From assembly GCA_026770585.1 (NCBI GenBank), contig MU646812.1, forward strand, positions 105,739-125,130: a stretch of 19,392 nucleotides of DNA. Reading direction: 5' to 3'. Numbering within the stretch: position 1 is the first letter of the stretch; every line of letters starts with the position of its first letter. The notes beneath the pieces were generated by a model that was given only the letters and a program-made list of their open reading frames with translations, searched no databases and was not told the origin of the DNA. Positions 1 through 6,700 of this stretch are shown here, piece after piece. Position numbers and translations under genes: made by a program. The stretch comes from Baffinella frigidus. Taxonomy: Eukaryota; Cryptophyceae; Cryptomonadales; Baffinellaceae.

Positions 1-211
1 TGAGAACCATTTCCCTATCAATCAACCACTGCACACTGCTCTCCCGCCCGAGAACCTTGCAGGTGGTTAATTCCCACCAGTAAACACGCCGACGGCTGGG
101 AGGGGCATGTTTTTTTCTCTCGCCCGACGCCTGAGAACCATTTCCCTATCAATCAACCACTGCACGCTGCTCCCCCGCCTGAGACCCTGGTAGGTCGAGA
201 ATCCCACCATC
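1..211. repeat. Tandem direct duplication, period about 131 bp
   Basis: A block beginning TGAGAACCATTTCCCTATC at position 1 recurs at 132 with only scattered differences. Both copies continue through CAATCAACCACTGCAC and end near a TTCCCACCA or ATCCCACCA motif. I see no coding potential. Copy 1 runs off the window edge, so the array may be longer. Confidence 0.85.
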
Positions 212-286
212 GCACTGCTAGCGGGAACATTCTTCTAAAGTAGATGCCCCCACCCAAGCCGGCAACTTAGAAAAGGAGCCCAAGTT

Positions 287-631
287 GCGCATGCAAACAG
301 GGGGTGTGGATGGTTTCTGGTGTGTGCGGCGGTACCTCGTAGACCAGAGCAGCCGCAGTGCGTTACGAACGCGGAAGGCTGGGAGATGGTCCTTCCCCCA
401 CCTCTCTCTCGAATGGCCACGAACGTGCGCATCCAAACAGTGGGGGGTGAAAGAGCGCATCCAAGCAAGGGGGGGTAGATGGTTTCTCATGCGAGGCTGC
501 GACGGTACCTCGTACACTAGCGCAGCCGCCTAAGTGAATCTCGGGGGGGGTGAAAGAGCGCATCCAAGCAGGGGGGGGTTCGGTTGTTTCTGGAGCGTGC
601 GGCGGTACCTCGTACACCAGAGCAGCCGCCC
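287..631. repeat. Three diverged tandem copies of a G-rich unit
   Basis: Units near 287-358, 446-530 and 556-631 share the order GCGCATCCAAGCA(A)GGGGG, GATGGTTTCT, GGTACCTCGTACACCAG, GCAGCCGC. Reading frames open on both strands here, but they follow the repeat and change frame between units, so I do not treat them as genes. Confidence 0.8.
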
Positions 632-667
632 CGTGCAGCTCCTCAGAGCTCACCTGCCGCCCGGACA

Positions 668-920
668 CCTCCGCGTCAAACCCCACATTGACGTGATGTA
701 TGTTCTTAGGCCAACGGACTAAAACTGGGGTAGTTAGGCCTACGGTATTGCCTACCGTAGGCCGTAGGGTTCCAATGACCAAAAAGTCCTGGGATTTTGG
801 CCTACAGTAGGAGGTCCTAGGCAATTCCGTAGGCCTAACTACCCCGCGTCAAACCCCGCATCCAGCCCGGACTGAAAATACTACACATTGACGGGATACT
901 ACAAATTGACGTGATGTGTG
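668..920. repeat. Direct repeat flanking a foldback element
   Basis: CCGCGTCAAACCCC followed by ACATTGACGTGATGT occurs at 671-700. It recurs in interrupted form from 845 to 917, where part of the segment (ACAATTGACG-like pieces) is repeated once more. The two copies bracket the foldback element at 727-845. Confidence 0.6.
727..845. mobile_element. Foldback/MITE-like element with 19-bp terminal inverted repeats
   Basis: The left end GGGGTAGTTAGGCCTACGG (727-745) is the exact reverse complement of the right end (827-845). The 119-bp element contains further CCTACGGTA/TACCGTAGG and CCTACAGTAGG palindromic cores. It has no coding capacity, so it is non-autonomous if mobile. Confidence 0.75.
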
Positions 921-1130
921 TGTTCAGGGATGAAATGTCAACCGCCGGGGACACACTCCCTCGTCGAATTGGTGCCAAGTAACGTTTCATCGCAGAGAAA
1001 GTGCTGCTCGCGGGTTAAGGTCTGATTTATCCGAGAGCTCCCTTCAGGAATTCGCTCTCTGACCCCCATGTAGTGTATGTGGTGCGAGAGAAAACGCCAA
1101 CCGCCGCTGCAACATGAGGAGCGCAGCATG

Positions 1131-1262
1131 CTCCCTCCAGTTGACCGACTATTCTCAAGTTGACGGTCTGGGTGTGCGGTACAAATCCGTCAACTTCGGA
1201 GCGGGAAAGCGCCCGGGCTCGCCAAACTGCTGAGCCCAAAAAGACTGAGACAGAGCTAGGAT
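1131..1262 (+). repeat. Dispersed repeat family A, copy 1
   Basis: This segment matches 5636-5764 and, for its first half, 9207-9275. The shared order is GTTGACnG, CTCAAGTTGAC, GGTGTGCGGTACAAATC, GGAGCGGGAAAG, GAGCCCAAAAAGACTGAG and ACAGAGCTAG. It ends in the dispersed ACAGAGCTAG terminus seen on other elements in the window. Confidence 0.75.
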
Positions 1263-1357
1263 ACCGCGACCTCCTGAACCAAAGCCTCGAGGATAGTGGC
1301 TACTACCTCCCGGCAAGTCCTCGATGCTGTGGTTCCGTAGGTTGGTGAGGTCACTAC

Positions 1358-1747
1358 TGCGATGAGCCTAGGGGGAGGCAGTTTCTTATGAGCAAGGTAC
1401 CCCTTTAAACGCTCTACCCCCTGCGCCGAAAACACTAGGTAGGTCCTCGATGCTTTGGTTCCGTAGCCGCTATCGAGGCACCTGGGCGTTCATTATAAAG
1501 GCTGGGACCGGAATTCCGGTCCCAGCTTTTCCATTCTAAAAGTCCATTTCCCTTGTGATTCAGGTGAAAGTTTTTAAAATCCTTTACAATTGCATCACGT
1601 CCTCGCTCGGCAGCGGGTGGTGAGGTGGGGTACCTCGGCACCGACCATGCCGCCCACCACCGCGATGAGCCTAGGGGGAGGCGGTTTCTCATGAGCGAGG
1701 TGCCCCTGTCAACGCTCTAACCCCTCCGCCGAAAACACTAGGTAGGT
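1358..1747 (+). repeat. Direct repeat pair carrying half of the family C inverted repeat
   Basis: GCGATGAGCCTAGGGGGAGG through CACTAGGTAGG occurs at 1358-1444 and again at 1661-1747. Each copy includes TTTCTTATGAGCRAGGTRCCCC, the right-hand end of repeat family C found complete at 15850, 18253 and 18845. The left ends are missing, so these are solo half-elements. Confidence 0.75.
1501..1526. repeat. Perfect 26-bp palindrome
   Basis: GCTGGGACCGGAA and its exact reverse complement abut at a central AATT with no spacer. Flanking AAA and TTT runs extend the dyad with one mismatch. Confidence 0.9.
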
Positions 1748-1959
1748 TTAATCCGGGGACGTGTTTAATTTCAAAGAAAACGGATCCCTATTTGTTCATA
1801 GGAGTTGGACGAAGGCTACTTAGGGCCCTAATTAAAATCAATTAGGGCCAGAATCCGGTTTGATAGGCCATTTTATTTTAAATCAAACCTGCTCCCGGCA
1901 GCGGGTGGTGAGGTGGGGTACCTCGGCACCGACCATGCCGCCCACCACTGCGATGAGCC
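1608..1959 (+). repeat. Direct repeat pair of about 64 bp
   Basis: CGGCAGCGGGTGGTGAGG through CCCACCACYGCGATGAGCC is present at 1608-1671 and 1896-1959, almost identical. Its GGTGGTG and CCACCAC ends form a weak inverted repeat. The DNA between them (1750-1890) is AT-richer, and I see nothing recognisable in it. Confidence 0.8.
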
Positions 1960-1966
1960 GCTTGTG

Positions 1967-2360
1967 CTGCGCGCGTGCCCCCACCTGCGCTTGCCATCAT
2001 TTCTCATTGTTTGCTTCACAAAATTCGCTTTCTCCCAGTTTTTGCAGGGCCGAACAAAGCTGTGAAGCAAAATGCAGACCCCGAGCCTGGTACATTTTTT
2101 CACAGAAAACTGTGGGGCAGTAAGAGGTCTAAATTTCAGGAAGTACTGCTCGCTTGCCCCCACCTGCGAGAGACCCGATGCGTGAGGTCCCCGGATCTGG
2201 AGAGAGACCTGTCTTACTACCAACACGGCTGTACAGCCATCCACACAGCGGACTTCGAAGGGATTTCGAATAACCGTGTGCTGCTCGCGTGCCCCCACCT
2301 GCGCTTGCCCTCATTTCTCGTTGTTTGCTTCCCAAAATTCGCTTTCTCGCAGTTATTTCA
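1967..2360 (+). repeat. Direct repeat of about 85 bp (CCCCCACCTGCGCTTGCC unit)
   Basis: A unit starting GTGCCCCCACCTGCGCTTGCC and ending AAAATTCGCTTTCTCNCAGTT is at about 1974-2042 and 2288-2355. A shorter piece (TTGCCCCCACCTGCG) is at 2153. The segment between contains an isolated left end of repeat family B at 2241. An open frame crosses both copies but has no recognisable protein family. Confidence 0.75.
2241..2275 (+). mobile_element. Left-end remnant of MITE family B
   Basis: CCACACAGCGGACTTCGAAG and the following GGATTTCGAATAACC match the left terminal repeat of the 162-bp elements at 6896 and 11141. No right end follows; the sequence passes directly into the CCCCCACCTGCG repeat. Confidence 0.7.
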
Positions 2361-2364
2361 TATG

Positions 2365-2531
2365 CGGAAACGATATCTAAATACTCTTTTTGGCCGCGCG
2401 TAAAGTTGATTCTCCCCTTGAAAACAAGCCACTTTTGGCGTATCAAAACAAAACACGCCCAAAGTGGTTTGTTTTCAAGGGGAGAATCAACTTTACGCGT
2501 GGCCAAAAACAGTATTTAAATATCGTTTCCG
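2365..2531. mobile_element. Foldback element with 71-bp arms
   Basis: The left arm 2365-2435 (CGGAAACGATAT... to ...CCACTTT) and the right arm 2461-2531 are reverse complements with only a few mismatches, separated by a 25-nt spacer. The arms contain AAAGTTGATTCTCCCCTTG, part of which (AAAGTTGATTCT) recurs at 7910. No protein is encoded. Confidence 0.85.
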
Positions 2532-2623
2532 GAGATGATATTGTTGGACCGCTTTCTCGCAGTGGTGTGTGGAAAAACCCTGTGAAAATAAAATAGCAGA
2601 CCCCGATCCGGGTACGTCAGACC

Positions 2624-2741
2624 AGCTCTGTCTGGATTTCATTCTGGCTCATCCTAAGGGCTTTATATCCGCCCTTGTGTACTGGATTGCTGCTCTTAAA
2701 TGTTTTCCAAGACGAGCCAGAATAAAACTCAGGCAGAGAGA
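2624..2741. mobile_element. Foldback element with TCTGGCTC ends
   Basis: CTCTGTCTGGATTTCATTCTG at about 2626 pairs with GAATAAAACTCAGGCAGAG ending at 2738 (roughly 28-bp imperfect arms). The same end, CTCTGCCTGAGTTTTATTCT, also begins a repeat at 5427 in intron 5, so the two are related. Confidence 0.7.
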
Positions 2742-2829
2742 GACAGAGGGTTTCCAGAGAGGAAGTTCTTTGAACCAGATTCCGGGGGGAGGGGGGGGGG
2801 ACACGGCTTGAGAGAGGGCAGTGATAGAT

Positions 2830-2890
2830 AATGAAGGGTGTTCGGCCAGGTCTCCCCGGTACAAAACACCTAGCCGAAACCCCCTTCATT
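2830..2890. repeat. Short foldback hairpin
   Basis: AATGAAGGGTGTTCGGC (2830-2846) is the near-exact reverse complement of GCCGAAACCCCCTTCATT (2873-2890), with a 26-nt loop. Confidence 0.7.
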
Positions 2891-3636
2891 TTCCAGAACC
2901 GCCCTCTGAGAGTCCCGGGTTGGTTGTGCGGGGTCGAACCGCGCCAGGATCCGCCGCAGCGGCGCCGCCGCCAGCAAACGCCGCCCATGAGAACCCGGCG
3001 CCGGTCCCCTACGCGGAGGGAGGATATCGTTACTCACAAACTCCCCGAAAACGGGATCCATAATTGAGAATGCCGCGTGGCGAGGCGACGGGGGAAGGTC
3101 GGGGAGTTACCTTGGAGCGGCGTAGCCGAGCGCGAGCGAGTGCCTGCAGTCCGTGTGCCCCGTGTTAGCGCCAGGGGACGTACTGAAAGTGTCTTCAGCA
3201 GCCGCATCAGCGCCTGGTTCACACTCTCTGTTGGTGTCTTTTGTACCTGCCTACCCCGCTCTCCGCGGTGCACGTCCTGTCTACGCACTTCAGCTCTCTC
3301 CCGCCCTCACCCTGGGACTATCTGATTCGCTGACTGCGCCTGTCTACACCAGGGGAGATGCTTTGATGGGAGGGACAAGGCCACCTGCGCACGGCAGGAC
3401 TGGTGATGGGCAAGATCGAAGGTGTCGTTGACGAGGTAGGACGCCCGAAGCGACCCGGTGAGTCGCGGGTGCTCCAGCATGGCCATGCGGCCTGTAGCTC
3501 CACTCCTTGGCTGCCCTCGCAAGCTGTTTGCAGCCAGGACTCGCAAAGATCCGAGCTTCTTCAAAAGTGGTTGTTCCACTTTTGACGCCTGCAGCCCGAA
3601 ACGTACCATGATTTTACAATCGATTTTAAGACAGAG
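2891..3636 (+). promoter_or_regulatory. Presumed promoter and 5' leader of the FN3K gene
   Basis: This is the least repetitive stretch upstream of the first FN3K exon, and it is GC-rich. I cannot locate a TATA box or start site with confidence. Open frames cover it on both strands (for example 3077-3325 and 3307-3609) but match no family I know and overlap each other, so I do not call them genes. An untranslated 5' exon or intron is possible. Confidence 0.35.
3561..3585. repeat. Perfect 10-bp stem hairpin in the leader
   Basis: TCAAAAGTGG and CCACTTTTGA flank a TTGTT loop about 50 nt before the FN3K start codon. The role is unknown; it would lie in the 5' untranslated region if transcription starts upstream. 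Confidence 0.7.
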
Positions 3637-3708
3637 ATGACCTTGGTTGTACCCTCCGGCAGGGCTGCTCTCCTCATCTTCCTCTCATTCGTGGCCTCAT
3701 CTGCCGCG
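3637..3708 (+). other. Predicted signal peptide with Phe-type plastid motif
   Basis: Residues 1-24 have a short N-region with Arg9, a hydrophobic core from 10 to 20 and a small-residue cleavage site SSAA|F. A Phe directly after cleavage (here FSAP) is the ASAFAP-like motif that directs precursors into complex red plastids. Cleavage position is judged by eye. Confidence 0.7.
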
Positions 3709-3785
3709 TTCAGTGCGCCAGGAGCGTTCCGGGTCGGCTCCTCTGCTGCGCCGCGTCTGCGCTCTCTGGCGTCCGCTACACCCAG
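3637..3785 (+). CDS. FN3K: FN3K exon 1: signal and transit peptide
   Basis: ATG at 3637 opens a hydrophobic stretch (AALLIFLSFVASSAA) followed by FSAPGAFRVGSS and a Ser/Ala/Arg-rich run. The end is set at AG|GTCTTC (phase 2), which joins in frame with the G that opens exon 2. A later donor at AAT|GTTCGC (3804) is possible and would join exon 3 directly. Confidence 0.75.
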
Positions 3786-6700
3786 GTCTTCCGCCGCCAT
3801 CAATGTTCGCTATCTAAAGATTGGGGAGGCGACCTTCTTTAGGGCCAGAGATCAGAACCCGGGTTGTGAGGGGTGAAATTCACTAGCCCCGGGGGCAGCC
3901 CCGCGCTGAGTTTCCCTCGATAGCCTGCTACCCCAACCCTTCAACCCCTCAGAAATCATACGGACTGAACCACCAAACGTGTCGCAGGGTGAAAGCAGCG
4001 AGGGTCGCAAGTGGACTGGCGATGGTGTCCATCTCCGATTGGTTCAAGGTTTCTACTCCACATCAAACCCCCACACCACTGTCCAACGCTTTTACCTTTT
4101 TCTTGGGTGGGCTCCGAGATTTCGACTTTGTTCACGACCCTGAATTGTAGGAATTGCAATGCAGGAGAACGGGCATGAGATCTCGACCTTCGACAACATG
4201 GGCGGGAGCGGCTGGGCGAGCATGTTCCACTACAAGACCGCCGTGAGACATCCCCCCCCGGAGAAGGAGCGTAGTTTACTGTAAAGCAAACAGCCGACCC
4301 CAAGGAGAAAGGGTCGCTAGTGAGACCCCCCCTCACACGGCGGTGAATTTCATGGGGGGGGGGGTCAAAATTCAATTGTGAAATTTCGGGGGGGGCACTT
4401 TACCTACGAGCCCAAATTGAACTGGGACAGAGCTAAATCTCGGACCCTCCGGTCCGGAACTTGATCGAGAGATCCAGGCCCCTGCGCCCCACACGCAATC
4501 CCGTGTGTCTGCGAACATCAGGACGGTCTGATAATAATATTTTCTTTCGCTGTCAGTTGACTGAACGGAATTTTTTTTCTCGCCGCATTGGAGAAGGTTG
4601 GCCCCGGGTACTTCGTGAAGACGGCACGGCAGCCTGCCGATAAGATGTTCCAGGGCGAGGCGCGCAACTATACTTTGTACCGAGCCAATATTGTTTGGTG
4701 TCACGAAAATAATTTGACTGATCTGCGAATGTCCACTGTGTGGGTGGGAGCAGGACGGTCCCGGGTTCTTCGTGAAGACGGCTGGGCAGCCTGCCGATAA
4801 GATGTTCAAGGGCGAGGCGCTTGGGTAAAATCTACTCCCTGAACCCTGCACCCTGGACCCTCAACCCTCACCCTCAACCCTCAACCCGCAACCCTCACCC
4901 CTCAACCCGCAACTCTCAACCCTCAACCCTCAACCCTGCACCCTGCACCCTCAACTCTGAACTCTACACCCTGAACCCTGCACCCTGAACCCTAACCCCC
5001 CAAACCCCTAAACCTCTGAACCCCAAAAACTCTCTACCTCTGAACCCTAAACCCTGAACCCTGAACCCCTAAACCCCAGAACCCCAGAACCATTCAACTC
5101 ATAAACCCCTAAACCCTAAACCCTAAACTCTAAACCCTAAAACCTAAACCCTAACCCCTACACCCCTACACCAGGCTGCAGGCCATGTACCACGCGGGCG
5201 CCGTACGCATCCCCAAGGTCTAGTGTTGCCTCAGTTTTATTACGTCTTGTCCTGAAAAGTATTTAGGAGCAGAGATTCGGTACGAAATGAGGAATAGAAA
5301 GCCTTGGGGATGCGTCTAGCTCTGTCCGAGTGAATCTGGGCACGCCATTATCAGTTTGAGAGCAGGGGTTGTTGGGTGTGTGTGGAGCGGTGTGCCGCTG
5401 GGCCGACTTGCTCGGAACGCCTCCTAGCTCTGCCTGAGTTTTATTCTGGCGTGTACTGACTAGTGCTCACAATGTAAGAAAAGAAATCCAGTACAAAAGG
5501 AGGAATAGAAAGCCAGAAGCGTTCCACCTTTGAAGTTGATCGGATACCCATAACATCGCGAAATCCTGGGTGCTACAGAGCGGAATCCAGCCGAGCCTGA
5601 TGTGACCGCAGGTGTGTAAAAAGCCTGGCTCTGCCTCACTCGGGTTGACTGTCAGGCTTTTCTCAAGTTGCCATGCTGAGTTTGCGGCACAAATCCGTGA
5701 ACTTTGGAGCGGGGAAGAGCCAGGGCTCAAACCGGTGAGCCCGAAGAGACTGAGACAGAGCTAGAACGTTCGCATCCGCAAGGTCCAACGCGATTCTTGC
5801 CGAAAATTTGGCGAAGGTTGATGGTTCCACTCGAGGCTGGAAGAGGGAGCATTTTAAATGTGGGGTTGTTAAAATTTGTACCGGTCACGGGCGGGTTTGG
5901 TCACGTAGCCCGCGGATATCCGCGGGCTACGTGACCAACCGCGACCATTTGTGTGAAAATTACTACACGTCCCTTCAAAATTACTACACACCCCTTCACT
6001 TGTAAAGGAGTCCCTGTTTTAAAATAGTCACATTTCTAGCCTCGAGTTGCTCCGGTACAAACTTGTCAACTTTTACTATTGTTGCATTATTTTCGCGGCC
6101 ACCTTCTCTGCATACTGCTCTACCGAAAGGGCAAGTGTTCGGGCCAGCACAGGAGTAAATGTATAGTTGAATCAAATGTGTACTCGAAAGAATCAAATTC
6201 GTAGATGAATTATCGCTGTCCGTGTGTGGTGTGCGGTTTGGGGTTGATGGTCGAGGGTCTCATCGCTGCCCCTTTGTGTGGAGTGCAGGTGTACGGGTGC
6301 GAGGACGACGGGAAGGGCGGCAGCTACATCATCATGGAGTATCTCTCGCTCGGCGGTGAGCGCTTCCTAGCTCTGTCCCAGTTCAATTTGGTCTCGAGGA
6401 GAGAGGTCACGTGACCACGCCACACCAGCGTGTGTCCGACACAGCGTTGTGTGTGTAAGACACAGTGCTGTGTGTGTACGACACACTGGTGTGTGTGTCC
6501 TGCCGGCAGCTACATCATCATGGAGTATCTCTCGCTCGGCGGTGAGCGCTTCCAAGACTCGTTACATGTCGATTGTAAACCGGTATCATCGTACAAGCAC
6601 CTTACGGCCTTGAATGGTGCCACACAGGATCGAAGGACCAGAAGGAGTTTGGGATTGAGAGGATCGTGAGCGCTTCCTAGCTCTGTCCCAGTTCAATTTG

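Larger units (their letters stand above)
5218..6288 (+). other. Intron 5, repeat-filled
   Basis: In order: a direct repeat pair (5225-5310, 5425-5515), family A copy 2 (5636-5764), a 42-bp perfect palindrome (5897-5938), tandem AAATTACTACAC units near 5958-5996, and a decayed duplicate of the exon 6 acceptor region at 6211-6238. No other gene is recognisable. Confidence 0.8.

Noticed and set aside
363-824. 153-codon minus-strand open frame
   Set aside because: It follows the G-rich tandem units and runs through a foldback element; composition explains its length.
1873-2506. Open frames of 125-142 codons on both strands
   Set aside because: They overlap in several frames, cross repeat boundaries and the 71-bp foldback, and match no family I recognise.
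4657-4662. Non-canonical GC donor for exon 4a at GCGC|GCAACT
   Set aside because: The phase and flanking consensus are poor; the GT at 4677 fits better if 4a is used at all.
6430-6502. CRISPR-like array
   Set aside because: The 21-bp repeats are contiguous with no spacers, and the setting is eukaryotic.
6430-6669. Cys-rich open frame (CVC repeats) joined to YIIMEYLSLGG
   Set aside because: The Cys pattern is the translation of a 21-bp GTGT repeat; the conserved end is the exon 6 copy.
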